The notes below the pieces were generated by a model, which saw only the letters and a program-made list of their open reading frames with translations, was not told the origin of the DNA and made no database searches. Below, piece after piece: positions 22,807-34,860 of a stretch of DNA of 64,000 nucleotides; the first letter of the stretch is position 1, and every line of letters starts with the position of its first letter. A program made the position numbers and the translations under genes. This DNA is from Batillaria attramentaria (Eukaryota > Mollusca > Gastropoda > Batillariidae). Where the stretch lies: positions 521,501 to 585,500 of the forward strand of contig JACVVK020000369.1 of the NCBI GenBank assembly GCA_018292915.2. Direction: 5' to 3'.

Positions 22807-22926
22807 CTCCAGGTAACTGCACTAGTGACGAGTTCCGGTGTAACAACGGGTACGTCTGTATCCGGTCAATATATCGGTGTGATGGAAAGATTGACTGTGG
22901 GGACAACTCTGATGAAGCTGGATGTC
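22807..22926 (+). CDS. LDL-receptor class A exon 1 (partial host gene)
   Basis: A 120-bp exon with acceptor TTCATTTCAG before it (AG at 22805-22806) and donor GTGAGTAC after it (22927). Read in phase 1 it gives one complete LDLa module of about 40 residues. The six cysteines are in the order C-x6-C-x5-C-x6-C-x5-C-x8-C, with the calcium-binding acidic box DCGDNSDE before the last Cys. LDLa modules bind ligands through a calcium cage in secreted or membrane receptors such as LDLR/LRP and many invertebrate mosaic proteins. The exon starts and ends in phase 1, so it can be skipped or duplicated without frame loss. No signal peptide or other domain is in the window, so the protein cannot be named. 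Confidence 0.88.
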
Positions 22927-23214
22927 GTGAGTACTGTTAAAGAAATCAAGTCTCATTTGAAATATTAATTAGTTCTCTCTATGTACCTGTCTGTCTTTCG
23001 TATCTTTGCGCATCTTCTTCTCCCTACTCTCCCATCGCCATTTATTTCACATTGTTTTATAGTTGTGTTTATTTTGTGACACAACAAATACAAACAGAGA
23101 ATCCACTGATAGTCTGGGAGTGAGAATGGTTTACTGACGGGAAGAACGTGAGGGCAAGGAAGGGCGCTGTAGGTGTTTATGGGTTAATGTTCTCTCTCTC
23201 TCTCTCTCTCTCTG

Positions 23215-26200
23215 CTAGTGACCATCTCAAGTCTACTGGCTTCCGTGTTGGCCATTTAAATATTTTTCATTTGTACAAAAAAGTTCACGAGGTAAACCTG
23301 TTCATCAATCAAACTAATCATTTTCACCTTTTTGGGCTTACCGTAACTAGACTCCAGTCTCATATGCAAACCTCTGATATTTCTATCCCAAATTTTTCGC
23401 TCATTAGACGAGGTGCTCAATTTCCACAGGAAACGGGCATAGCAGTTTTTATTCATGACACCATAGAGCCATATACCCGACGGCGTATAGATCTCGAACG
23501 TAACGATGTCGAGTGTGTCTGGCTCGAGGTAAAAATTGGCAATGCTGCACCGCTGCTCTTTGGTATCTTGTATAGAAACCCTGCGGCGTCATTGTTATGG
23601 TACGACAATTTTGTCAGAATGATGGATTCAGCATTTCAGTGCCGTAGAGAGGTAATCTTAATGGGAGATTTCAACATCGATTTACGCAAATCTAACCCTT
23701 GTTGGGAATCTACTATGTCTCTGTTTAATCTCACACAGCTTGTTGAGCCTCCCACTAGAGTGACAGCGACATCTGAAACTTTAATAGATCACATCTACAC
23801 ATCAAATGCTTCGACTGTGACAGAAACCTTTGTCACTCCTCTCAGTGCCAGCGACAATTATCCTGTCTGTTGTTCTCTCTCACTAAAACCTCTAAAGCTG
23901 AAACGCAAAGGTCACACCACTATTACATATCGCTTTTTCAAAAACTTTGACCCTGACCTTTTTCTTGCTGAGCTCCAAGCAGCGCCATTTTCATTAGTTT
24001 ATGATATCCTCGAGCCTAACGATGCCCTATCACTGTGGTATGACCTATTTCTTACTATCCTAAATAAACATGCACCCGAAAGACAAAAACGAGTGAAGCA
24101 CCCAACATCTCCGGACTGGCTTTCTAATGATATTATTAAAGCTATGGAATACAGAGACGAGCTCAGAAAGAACAAGAACATGCCTGAATATCGAAAACAA
24201 CGTAACGTAAATTCCATGGTTAGAAAGGCCAAGCAGTCTCTATTTAAGAAACTTACTGAAAACAAAAAAGACACGTCTACCATCTGGAAAGCATTAAACT
24301 TATTTTCTAAAGGTTCAAAGAACACAAACCGAGATGTAGATTATAAAATCTCTTCCGAGGAGTTTAACACCTACTTCTTGTCCGTTGCTGACTCTGTAAC
24401 GTCTGATCTCAAACAGACTGATAATAACCCAATCACTGTTGCCCTACAGCAGTTTTGCAATGAAAGGCGCAATACACACGAAGAATTTCAAATACCTCTC
24501 CTCGCTGTCCATGAAGTAGGCAAATTCCTTATCCACGGTCATAACAAGTCTTCCAAGGGATTTGATGGCATAAGCAAATCAATTCTGAAGCTAGCGTTAC
24601 CCTACATTGTTGAACCACTAACATACATGTATAACCTTTGTATCTCAACAAATACTTTTCTCGATGTCTTTAAAGTTGCTAGAGTAGTACCATTACCGAA
24701 ATCTAAAGAGGTTGATAACCCAAGTAACTTTCGGCCCATTTCAGTTCTGTCAGCACTCTCCAAACCCCTCGAAAAACATATTCACAAGCATCTTTTGACT
24801 TACCTGGAAAAGAATAATTGGATGTGTCCCACACAATCCGGCTTTCGTCCCCAACATTCGTGACAAACAGCTCTAGCCAGCTTAACTAACACCTGGTTAT
24901 CTTCCTGTAACTCTGGTGACCTTTCAGGTGTTGTATTTTTAGACTTTAAAAAGGCGTTTGAATTGGTCGACCATGATATATTGCTTCAAAAAAATGACCG
25001 TTTACGGTATAGGCTCACCCGCCTTGGCTCTGTTTCGTTCCTATTTATCCGACAGAAAGCAAGCAGTTTTAGTAAACGGTTCAGTGTCTACTCTAGGTGA
25101 TATTTCTTGCGGAGTTCCCCAAGGGTCTGTTCTTGGTCCACTGTTGTTTTGTCTCTTTATTAATGATCTTCCACTAAGCTTAACAGATCTCCGTACGTCA
25201 TGCGACATGTTCGCTGACGATACCACCATTCACGCCTCAGCAAAAACTCTAGATTCCCTTACTAGTTGTCTTCAGCAGAGCCTAAATGAAACACTGGACT
25301 GGTGTGAAAGTAACCGTATGGTAGTAAACCCAGCTAAAACCGAATCTATGGTAATAACAACCAGGCAAAAACACCAGCTGCAGCCATTAGCTCTAAACTT
25401 AAACATTGGGAACGTTTCCATCCGGCAAGTACAAGAACACCGACTACTCGGTGTCATTATAGATGACCAGTTAAAGTGGCAACCTCATGTTCAGTCAGTC
25501 TGCAAAAAGTCTCACGCAATATCTTTTTAATGTCACGGTTGAAGCATTTTGTAGTCTGTCAAGCACTAAAGCTGTTTTACTAAGCCCATGTCCAGTCCCA
25601 TCTCAATTATGTATCTGTTGTTTGGGATGGATGTAGTGAAGTTCACATGAAGAAACTGAACTCTCTTCACAGGCGGGCAGCCAAGATTCTCGCTCAGAAC
25701 AGTCAGATGAGCACTGACGACAAACTTAAAATGCTCGACCTTCTTCCACTGCAAAAGCAATTTTCCTTCAAAAAAAGTGTAGCCATGTTCAGACTTCTTA
25801 AAACAGAAACCCCCCATTACTTGTTTTCTCTATTTCGTTATGCACCATCCCGAAACCCACATTCTCAACACAATTTAACCATCCCCCTGCCAAAAATGGA
25901 CCTTTACAAAACCAGTTTCACGTTTTCTGCAGTGTCTGTGTGGAATTCACTCCCGCTCGCTCTGAAGCAACTGTCGTCCATAGTTACTTTTAAGAAGCAA
26001 CTCAGAAGCTTCCTGTTGCAGACATCTTAGAGTTCTATGATCCAAATTGCTGATTCTTGTTCGACCTCTTACTGCAATCAATTTATGCGCTGTTTTATAA
26101 TAATTCGAGTTCAGTTCTATGCCGTATTATCTCTTTTGCTTTTAGTATGTTTCTATGCTATGCATTATCCCATAATGTCTGTGTTCCGTGTTAGTTACCT

Positions 26201-26395
26201 GTCTATTTAAGGTATGTTAGCTATTCTGGTGTTGTTATAGCTTTTGCATTGTGTCTTTTGGTCTTTTGTTTAACTGTGTTTTTTTTTCTATTTTAGTAGA
26301 TTTTTTTTTTTGGTAGCAAGGACAACTTGTAAGACAAGCACATGTGCTTAATACTTTCGTCCTTGTAAAATAAAGAGAATTCATTCATTCATTCT
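23215..26395 (+). pseudogene. CR1/L2-like LINE ORF2 (endonuclease-RT), 5'-truncated
   Basis: Remnant of a non-LTR retrotransposon. The apurinic-type endonuclease begins mid-domain at 23215 (GFRVGHLNI), continues with MGDFNIDL, and ends with SASDNYPV where relatives have an SDH, so the catalytic His appears changed. The RT follows: GFDGISKS, NFRPISVLS, a TGA at 24861-24863 after GFRPQHS, VVFLDFKKAF, PQGSVLGPLLF and the catalytic FADD near 25215. Frame changes occur near 24960 and 25520, and the last frame ends in a VWNSLPLAL...LRSFLL C-terminus at 26030. About 360 bp of 3' UTR ends with AATAAAGAGAATTC and an (ATTC)n tail near 26390. Inserted in the intron after LDLa exon 1. Inactive. Confidence 0.9.
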
Positions 26396-26630
26396 CTCTC
26401 TCTCTCCCCTGATGTTTTTTTTCTCTCTCTCTCTCTCTCACTCTCTCTCTCCCGATGATCGTACTGTCGTACGAATTACAAAAATAAGAAAGAAATATTT
26501 TACACTGGAGTGCTTGACCCCAAAATGTCTCTATTTTGGACTGATTAAAAAGTCTCAGGACAACCTTCAGAGAGCAAAGTTTTTTTTCAGTCGTGGGTTT
26601 TTGTTATGTTCATTGAAAACCACCAAAACC
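26396..26630. other. TC-rich repeats and intron block paralogous to 46890-47080
   Basis: TC microsatellite at 26392-26448, then sequence from about 26500 that matches 46890-47000, including GTCTCAGGACAAC and AGAGCAAA. This gives the SINE that follows a visible empty site. Confidence 0.65.
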
Positions 26631-26641
26631 CACATAGGGCA

Positions 26642-26808
26642 GGGGAGCCGGGGTGGTCGAATGGTAGAGCGTTGGACTTCTAATGCTCGGGTCGTGAGTT
26701 CGATCCCGGCTGGGGCCAAATATTTGTGCTGGCTTTTTCATCGTTGCCCCGTCTTTGATATCACCCTATGTGGTGGAAAAGGACGTTAAACCCCCAAACA
26801 CCCACCCC
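26642..26808 (+). mobile_element. tRNA-derived SINE (family 1), copy 2, with empty site
   Basis: A box TGGTCGAATGG and B box AGTTCGATCCC in a tRNA-like head, then the GTGCTGGCTTTTTCATCGTT body and GGACGTTAAACC end with an ACACCCACCCC tail. Flanked by the 9-bp duplication CCACATAGG (left copy ends at 26638, right copy at 26811-26819). The paralogous intron block at 46981-47010 reads through without the SINE (CACACATGGGCCATTAG), confirming the insertion. Confidence 0.92.
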
Positions 26809-26819
26809 AACCACATAGG

Positions 26820-28134
26820 CATTAGTAGCACTTAATTTTGTTGCTTTAATTTAATTATCTTTAAGTGGACCTGAACAATTTTGTTACTCCTGTTACCATT
26901 CCCTAAAGAGTATGAAAGTTGAGCGCCGAGAACGATTGCTTAACATGTATCGATCGTGACAGCCGATTTGTTTGTAATGAAAATGGCTTTGACTTAGTGG
27001 TAAGGCGGGTGTACTGTAAAAGAACAGTAGCGTGAAGTTGTAAACAGAGCCGACTGCTTACACCCCACTGGTGGTCTGTCCGTCAGCTGGGGTTACTTGG
27101 TGTACTGGCCAGCTCTCGTACCAAATGAGCAGGACAGCTGTATGTTTATATTTTTTTGATTGGTTGTGTGTTTTCTTTTCTCTCTAATTTTTATAGGAAA
27201 CTGTTGAATTAAAATTGATAATGATTTAGCTTTTATCCCTAAGATTTCAGGTGTTATATAAGTATGGAAACAACATAATGAAACAACCAACGTCTTTTTC
27301 GAGGAACAATCCAGCGTATCACAGATGGTGGAGGCTAAATCGCCCACTCTTTCATCTGTCCTGTTAACTCCAGTCACATACACCGCTCTATGTTTCGCGT
27401 CAGTGCTGAGATTGTGACGCCTTGTTCCTCATGCCTCTGTTGTTGCTGCGCTTTTAAGATGTCTGACTGGTTGCTGGTCAGTCGGTCGCTTTGCTGCTCG
27501 ATTTCATCGTCAATCAGGCGGGCTTGTACTGAGTGATACATGGCGTAATGCTGGAGGACAAAGATGGCTAGAAATTCAAAGACGCCGCTTGAATTCGGCT
27601 CTGCTGTCCATACTGGGTGACAGCATTCGATCTCTGATCGATCAGCCAATCCTGATAGTCTTTCTCGGCGTTGCTGTTTCTCTTGGCGTCACACTTAACG
27701 AGTTTGTTTGGGGAATTCTGACCAACAGCATCTCTTGTCAAAGAAGGCGTGCCTTCTAGACCTGATGTGGCTGTACTCAAGCTAGTGAACGTGTCGTGCC
27801 GTTAGGCAGGTTACGATGATCTGCAGCTCATCGCCGTCCTTTCTCTGACGGAGGGCGCTCTGTCTGGAACTGTCAACCTGGTCACGGTGACATTTTCCCA
27901 CATGCGGCAGACATGTGTGCATGTACGCTAAGGACATAGTCACGCGTAATGCCGTGTGCCGCTAAGATCGCACACTGCAGATCTTACGTCCTCTCGCATG
28001 TCCGTGCGCCTGTCCTGTCTGGTGAAGAATCTGCTGTCGCAATCCGGTGGCGTCGTTTCCGGTAGTCCGGTTCCTCAGCGAAACATCGTTACACGGCGGA
28101 CAAAAGCACCAGTTTTTATGTTGTTTCCATAGTA
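26820..28134. other. Mostly unique sequence; two unassigned minus-strand open frames
   Basis: 26820-26960 continues the block paralogous to 47000-47080. At 27374-27780 two overlapping minus-strand frames (91 and 70 codons) read as hydrophilic, Gln-rich protein, but I recognise no domain, neither has a clear start, and they overlap in different phases. They may be decayed coding sequence or chance. 28080-28134 leads into the palindrome before repeat A copy 2. Confidence 0.4.
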
Positions 28135-29743
28135 ATGGAAACAACATAATAGGACGGGCTAAAATTTCCACGTTCATAGGCAAGCATCTGTGGTACAAAC
28201 GCACGTCACTGCCGATCTCCCGCAGAGACGATTATGCAAGTGTAACTCTGACAATGACGTAAGAAAACTTGCGTCATCCATGCTGACGCGTATGATGTTC
28301 CGAACGCACTTCTCCTCCTCAGTGAGTGCCGTCTGTGCGGATGTGTGTGCGTGTGTCCGTGTGTGAATTGTGTCCGGGCCCGTTTCTTCGAAAATACTTA
28401 ATCGAATGGCTTCAAATTTGGGGTATCCAAATTTATCAAAATGTTACATTAGACGATTCAAGCGTGTGATGATTGCTTAAGTGATTTGGGAGTTATCGCC
28501 CTTTTGAGACAAGTTGGTTGTCTTTCGTGTACAGGCGTAATATTTATTTAAATCACTCAATTTTTTGGCAGTAGATAGCTTGAATACGGACTCTGAATTG
28601 ATTCACTACTAGAAAATGGTCGCTCTTATAGTTTTCATGTAAACCGAGCCTGAGTTGACATTGCATGTGAACCCAGTTCAGATGCCTATTTCTCCGAAAA
28701 TACTAAACCGATCGATTTCAAATTTGGGGTTTCTAAATGAATCAAGATTGTTGAATAGAAGGCCCGATCCAGGTACGATTGCACACATGATTTGCGAGTT
28801 ATCGCCCTTTTGAAAAAAAGTGGCTTTCTGGCGTTTAAAGGCGTAATATTTACCTAAACCACTCCATTTTTGGGACATAGATAGCATGAATACGGACTCT
28901 CAACTGAGTAAATTTTGGAGGTTGTTGCTTTTATACTTTTGGCGTAAACCGTACCTGATGAAAGTGCTGGTGAACACACTTTAGATCTCAAAATCGCTCC
29001 TACTATACATAGATAATGAGCCTGGGGTGCCATAAAAAATATACAAAAAAAAAAAATAGAAAAAATCACTGCAGCCGTTGTCGTCAGTTGACTCGAAAAT
29101 TTGTACTCCAAGCACATTTCCTTTACACAAGCCTCACGCCTCACAAACATCGCAGAAAAGGCACACGCGCACTGACGCAAAACTGTATCAGCGTCAGTTT
29201 GCCGACGTCATGTTTGATTGACGTGGGGGTGTGTCGTCACTTTTCGGAAGTTCTCTATTTGTAGACGGGGAAAGCGGGAGTTTCATTGATGTAGTGAGCT
29301 TTGTTTTTCCCACTGACTCTCACTCAATAGCATAGTAGAGTGAGAGAACACCACATAGGTCTCAATGGAGCACATGCACAAACGCGGCTCGCGCAAGTCT
29401 GCGTGCGTGCGTGCGTGCGTGCGCGCGCGCGTATGTCTGTGTGTGTCTGTGTGCGCGCGCGCGCAGCAGACATAACACATAGTGAAAAAACGTTCGCCGC
29501 GCAGACTTGTCTGTTAAACACATTGAGCCGGTATAAATTCGATCTTTACACTGCGCAGCAGCAACACTTCAATTTTCATGGGGCTGCTTTCATTGCAAGA
29601 ATTGTATCCGAGTCAAAGTTATTACGTCAAATGTATTATGCGTCATCCCAATGAGGAAAACGTCATAGATTTCAAAGAAAACAACTTGACGTCTCTCTTC
29701 CAAAACCAAGATTGGTCTGACAAGCCCGGTCAGTTGTTTCCAT
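28135..29743 (+). repeat. Repeat A, copy 2 (full length)
   Basis: Full-length repeat A, 1,609 bp, starting ATGGAAACAACATAATAGG and ending CGGTCAGTTGTTTCCAT. The two ends form an 11-bp terminal inverted repeat (ATGGAAACAAC/GTTGTTTCCAT). It contains the two tandem modules of about 300 bp (28390-28670 and 28680-28980) and a third segment with ATCGCTCCTACTATACATAG. The copy at 55591-57198 is the same length on the other strand. No conserved protein; a non-autonomous element or satellite-like unit of unknown class. Confidence 0.85.
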
Positions 29744-29936
29744 TGAGAGAGATGATGATGATGATGATGAAACGTTTTTTATTCAGGATAGAGCATTTAG
29801 GCATTGCTGCCTATCTTACATGCTGTCCTGCTATTCTACATTAAAGGGTATTGAGGAAAAAAATCAAAACAAACAAACAAACAATAAAAAAGTTTTTAAA
29901 AAAAGAAAGAAAAAAAGTATAAAGAGAGAGAGAGAG

Positions 29937-29981
<45 letters not shown>

Positions 29982-30091
29982 TCCCGTATACATGGCATTA
30001 CAAAAGAACGACCGTGACGACAGCAGGTGATTAAATGGAAACAACATATTGGGCTGGTCAGTGGCCATCTTGTTGTGTTGTTTCCATAGTA
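29744..30091. repeat. Spacer between repeat A copies 2 and 3 with GA/GT microsatellite and short inverted module
   Basis: 29924-29978 is (GA)n(GT)n. 30035-30088 is a short module flanked by ATGGAAACAACAT and GTGTTGTTTCCAT around a CATATTGGGCTGG core; it recurs at 33387-33436, 36857-36905 and, inverted, at about 55430-55471. The spacer and module match, on the opposite strand, 55430-55590 next to repeat A copy 6. Confidence 0.75.
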
Positions 30092-31625
30092 ATGGAAACA
30101 ACATCATAGGACGGGCTAAATTTTCCACGTTCATGGGCAAGCATCTGTGGTACAAACGCACGTCACTGCCGATCTCCCGCAGAGACGATTTTGCAAGTGT
30201 AACTCTGACAATGACGTAACAAAACGTGCGTCATCGATGCTGACATGTACGGTCCACCGAACGCCGCTTCTCCTCCTCAGTGAGTGCCGTCTGTGCGTAT
30301 GTGTGTGCGTGCGGCTGTGTGTATGTGAATTGTGTCCAGGCCCGTTTTTTCGAAAATACTCAACCGAATGGCTTCAAATTTGGGGTATCCAAATATATCA
30401 AAATGTTACATTAGACGATTCAAGCGTGTGATGACTGCTTAAGTGATTTGGGAGTTATCGCCCTTTTGAGACAAGTTGGTTGTCTTTCGTGTACAGGCGT
30501 AATATTTATTTAAATCACTCAATTTTTTAGCAGTAGATAGCTTGAATACGGACTCTGAACAGAGTCACTACTAGAAAATGGTCGCTCTTATAGTTTTCAT
30601 GTAAACCGAGCCTGAGTTGACATTGCATGTGAACCCAGTTCAGATGCCTATTTCTCCGAAAATACTGAACCGATCGATTTCAAATTTGGGGTTTCTAAAT
30701 GAATCAGGATTGTTGAATAGAAGGCCCGATCCAGGTACGATTGCACACATGATTTGCGAGTTATCGCCCTTTTCAGAAAAAAGTGGCTTTCTGGCGTTTA
30801 AAGGCGTAATATTTACCTAAACCACTCCATTATTTGGACATAGATAGCATGAATACGGACTCTCAACTAAGTGAATTTTGGAGGTTGTCGCTTTTATACT
30901 TTTGGCGTAAGCCGTACCTGATGAAAGTGCTGGTGAACACACTTTAGATCTCAAAATCGCTCCTACTATACATAGATAATGAGCCTGGGGTGCCATAAAA
31001 AATATACAAAAAAATTAGAAAAATTCACTGCAGCCGTTATCGTCAGTTGACCCGAAAATTTGTACTCACAGCACATTTCCTCTACAAGCCACACGCCTCA
31101 CAAACATCGAAGAAGAGACGCACGCGCACTGACGTAAAGTAAGTGCGTCATGTTTGATTGACGTGATGCTGTTTTTTCTTGGGGGTGTCTCGCCACTTTC
31201 TTTCCGAATTCCTCAGTTTGGAGACGTGGTGTATTTTACTTCTACTATGTCGCCATCTTCGTGCAATCGCAGAGATGATACGGGATACAACAGAATACAA
31301 CTCCAATACTTTATGAACAGAATATGCACGGAGAACAAATTCATGAAAGAAGAAGAACCCAGAACGCTGTGCAGGGCTGCTTACGTACTGAACAGGTCAG
31401 ATCTAGAACATTTCTCAACTTACTGGAAGGTTCGATATCTTTCCAAGGTGACGTAATCTACTGACGTTACTGCACCAGCATGTTCTGGGATGGTCTAGAA
31501 ATTATTTTGCATCGAAATGCAGTATCTTTTCGCGATCTCTACAACTTGACATGTGGAAAGCGGGAATTTCAGTGGGTTTCGTTTTTGCCACTGACACACT
31601 CAGAAGCATAATGCAAAGATCTTGG
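30092..31625 (+). repeat. Repeat A, copy 3 (interrupted by a solo LTR)
   Basis: Starts at the palindrome (30077-30103), contains both modules of about 300 bp and is broken at 31230 by a solo LTR, after which repeat A-like sequence (GGAAAGCGGGAATTTCAGTG) resumes. Same arrangement as copy 5. Confidence 0.85.
31230..31551 (-). mobile_element. Solo LTR, Gypsy family related to 3440-8569
   Basis: 322 bp with TG...CA ends. Its reverse complement follows the nested Gypsy LTR throughout, from ATCGCGAAAAG to the TGTCGC region, but clearly diverged. Target duplications CGTGG (31225-31229) and TGTGG (31552-31556) differ at one base. Probably left by LTR-LTR recombination. The identical site and flanks at 38071 show that the host repeat was duplicated after this insertion. 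Confidence 0.85.
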
Positions 31626-31726
31626 AAACATAAAGATAGTTCACTTACCTCCCTTTGACGGACAACGCGTAAGAGTTGTCTGCGCGCATTAGCGCGCATC
31701 CCGTAGATCTACGCAGTAATGGCAGT

Positions 31727-31842
31727 ATGGCAGAAAGCCAGAAACCACGCAAAAATTCGGGCGTGCAATGGTGTGCAGCGCCGAATTGCTGTCAGAAGCG
31801 AACACCAGGAACGGGAAAACCTTTCTGTAGATTTCCCCCTTG
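31727..31842 (+). pseudogene. THAP-domain N-terminal fragment
   Basis: An ATG at 31727 opens 38 codons reading like the start of a THAP zinc finger: CAAPNC (first Cys pair, C-x4-C), then a basic stretch and CRFP, the place of the family's F-H-R-F-P motif. THAP domains bind DNA in P-element-type transposases and in host regulators derived from them. The frame ends in TGA at 31840-31842. A one-base shift would extend it a few residues towards a GTAGGTA that could be a splice donor. The rest of the domain (second Cys/His pair, AVPTIF-type box) is absent. It sits between repeat A copy 3 and repeat D copy 2, probably a first-exon remnant of a transposase. Confidence 0.5.
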
Positions 31843-31884
31843 AAAAATAGAGGTAGGTATGCCTACGATATCAAAGTTGGAGCC

Positions 31885-32430
31885 AAGATCGGTATCGAAG
31901 TTGGAGCCAAGATTATGTTTTCTCCCAAACATAACACATAGCATCACACGTGAAAACCAAAATCGCCGCATCCACGACGTGTGACTGGCGTAAATTTAGT
32001 ATAGAATCCGCATGCTTGTAAAAAGTCTGTTTGACCCAATCCTACACTAGCCGCCGTAAAACATTTTAAGAAAATAAACAAAAACGAAGATGTCAGCGTC
32101 TGACAGGTGGTCTCCCCCCATATATTTCGCATGTGTTTTAGGCCTATGGTAAACATAAGTACTCTCAAAGTTCCGGAGGACGAACGAAAGATCTAGTTTG
32201 GCTTTCACTGCTGTACGTAGGCTACGCAGTGCATTTCGTTCGATGTGTTCAAGTAAAACTAGTACGGAACACAGAAAGATCGAATGTGCGAGAGATCCAA
32301 AGATGGACGCATCCGCTGAATACTTCCTGCTAACTCAGCATTAATCATATCTGCGACCGACGATCCAGCAGATTCTATGTTGTGATATGGTTTTACAATG
32401 GTTAGAATGAAGTTCAGCCGGATGATTTTG
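31885..32430 (-). repeat. Repeat D, copy 2
   Basis: Inverted copy of 15746-16284, preceded by a duplicated AAGTTGGAGCCAAGAT segment (31875 and 31902) and followed by its GT microsatellite at 32435-32472. Confidence 0.8.
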
Positions 32431-32474
<44 letters not shown>

Positions 32475-32744
32475 CAGTGCAACGTGCCGCTAGCACAGTT
32501 CAAGTCAACGTTATTTGTAAACGGTTTAAAAAAAAAACAACACCACCGCCAACAAAACAACAAAAACAACACCAAAACCTGATGTCTGCGCCTGCCACGT
32601 GTGTTTACTGCTGTTTGTTTACACTGCATGCAAACCTCTTGATTTTTAAGAAAAGAGTTCTATACATACCTACAGATTTCCCCCCCAACAGTATGTGAAC
32701 TGGAACAAGTGCCGATGAACGTACCTGCCGCCGTATGAGTGACA

Positions 32745-32800
<56 letters not shown>

Positions 32801-32950
32801 CTGAATTTAGATGCAAGTAGACGCTAGCACAATTTAAGTCACCGTTTATATTTGTCTGTTGTTTGAACAATTCGGCGCAGAACACAATTGCATGCCCGGC
32901 TTTTGTGATCGCTTTCCACTTTCCGCCATGCTGTCACTATAAGGGCCAGA
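32431..32950. repeat. Two (GT)n tracts and repeat-D-flanking sequence
   Basis: GT runs at 32435-32472 and 32749-32798. 32800-32950 matches 34330-34664, the left flank of the Harbinger element, so this stretch preserves the empty Harbinger site (GGGCCAGATCTAGG at 32943-32956). Confidence 0.75.
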
Positions 32951-33442
32951 TCTAGGATGCGCGCTAATGCGGGCAGACAACTCTTCGCGTTGTCCCGCTA
33001 TATGTCTCTCTTACGAGGGCAGGAGTGACGCGCGTCTAAGGCGAGAGAGAGAGAGAGAGAGGGGGTCTCTTCTCCGATACCAGTAAGCAATCGTCTGTCA
33101 GTCAGGTCTGCGGGAAGTAACTCTGTCAAAGGGGAACGACTTTATTACAAGAATTCATTCACCCATGTAGAACCTCGCATACGCCAACAAGTTGTGACGT
33201 CAACCAGCTAGGCGAGCTCACACGACCTCATGTGTTTGGGTTTTTGCAAGTGCATAGAGGCACGATAAGGGTTTTCAGTACTTTCTTTATGTCAGCATGC
33301 TTGATGTCAGAGAGCTTGCGTTCCGGCGTGTGCGCGCGGGCTGCATACATGACACAACGACTACGACTGTGACTACAGCATGTCATTGAATGGAAACAAC
33401 ATATTGGGCTGGTGGCCATCTTGTTATGTTGTTTCCATAATA
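32951..33442 (+). repeat. R block, copy 1
   Basis: About 490 bp nearly identical to 36343-36910, with a third copy from about 38495 to 42097 that contains two large insertions. It ends in the short ATGGAAACAACAT...GTTGTTTCCAT module and the palindrome that starts repeat A. This copy preserves the empty sites of repeat C and of the Gypsy at 40236. Confidence 0.85.
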
Positions 33443-33902
33443 ATGGAAACAACATAATAGGACGGGCTAAAATTTCCACGTTCATAGGCAAGCATCTGTG
33501 GTACAAACGCACGTCACTGCCGATCTCCCGCAGAGACAATTATGCAAGTGTAACTCTGACAATGACGTAAGAAGCGTGCGTCTCCGATGCTGACGCGTAT
33601 GATGTTCCGAACGCACTTCTCCTCCTCAGTGAGTGCCGTCTGTGCGGATGTGTGTGCGTGTGTGCGACGAGAGAGAGAGAGAGAGAGTTATCGAAATGCA
33701 GTATCTTTTCGCAAGAGTCTCTACAACTTGACATGTGGAAAGCGGGAATTTCAGTGGGTTTCGTTTTTGCCACTGACTCACACTCAGAAGCATAATGCAA
33801 AAGATCTTGGAAACATAAAGATAGTTCACTTACCTCCCTTTGAGGGACAACGCGTAAGAGTTGTCTGCGCGCATTAGCGCGCATCCCGCAGATCTACGCA
33901 GT
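33443..33902 (+). repeat. Repeat A, copy 4 (internally deleted)
   Basis: The first 230 bp of repeat A are present. Sequence then jumps through a GA run (33668-33687) to the end of the solo LTR and the post-LTR part of repeat A (33727-33900). About 1.3 kb is missing relative to copies 3 and 5. Confidence 0.8.
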
Positions 33903-34305
33903 TGTTTGACCCAACCCTACACTAGCCGCCGTAAAACATTTTAAGAAAATAAACAAAAACGAAGATGTCAGCGACTGACAGGTGGTCTCCCCCCATATAT
34001 TTCGCATGTGTTTTAGGCCTATGGAAAACATAAGTACTCTCAAAGTTCCGGAGGACGAACGAAAGATCTAGTTTGGCTTTCACTGCTGTACGTAGGCTAC
34101 GCAGTGCATTTCGTTCGATGTGTTCAAGTAAAACTAGTACGGAACACAGAAAGATCGAATGTGCGAGAGATCCAAAGATGGACGCATCCGCTGAATACTT
34201 CCTGTTAACTCAGCATTAATCATATCTGCGACCGACGATCCAGCAGATTCTATGTTGTGATATGGTTTTACAATGGTTAGAATGAAGTTCAGCCGGATGA
34301 TTTTG

Positions 34306-34310
<5 letters not shown>
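33903..34310 (-). repeat. Repeat D, copy 3
   Basis: Inverted relative to 15746-16284 and close to 32030-32430, followed by its GT run at 34309-34341. Lacks the first 130 bp seen in copy 2. Confidence 0.8.
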
Positions 34311-34342
<32 letters not shown>

Positions 34343-34860
34343 CTGAATTTAGATGCAGGTAGACGCTAGCACAATTTAAGTCACCGTGATTTGTAAAGTT
34401 GTCAGGGAAAAAAATTACGCTGTATCTGCGTCAGCCGCGTGTGTTTACTGTTAGTTTACACTGCATGCACACGTACCACTTGATGTCTTTTTTTTTTTTT
34501 TGACAAGAAAGCGAAAAAAAAAATGTTTGTTTTTCAACAGGAATACCAAAAGAAGTATTTCCCCGTTTATATTTGTCTGTTATTTGAACAATTCTGCGCA
34601 GAACACAATTGCATGCTTTTGTGATCGCTTTCCACTTTCCGCCATGCTGTCACTATAGGGGCCAGGGGTCTGATTCATGTGGCGGGCCTACCGTGGTAGG
34701 CCCGACCTACGAAAGTAGGTCAGGGCCTACCACTTTAGTCGGCATTCATGGAGCCGACCTTGAAGCTAGGCCAGGCCTAAAGGCGGGACTAAATGGATGA
34801 AATTTAGACCCGCGATTTCGCTGGCCTAAAGGCTGTAGACCGGGCCTACTGCAAAGAAAA

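Noticed and set aside
27374..27780. Minus-strand coding gene with Gln-rich product
   Set aside because: The two frames overlap in different phases, start at non-ATG codons and show no domain; left as unassigned.
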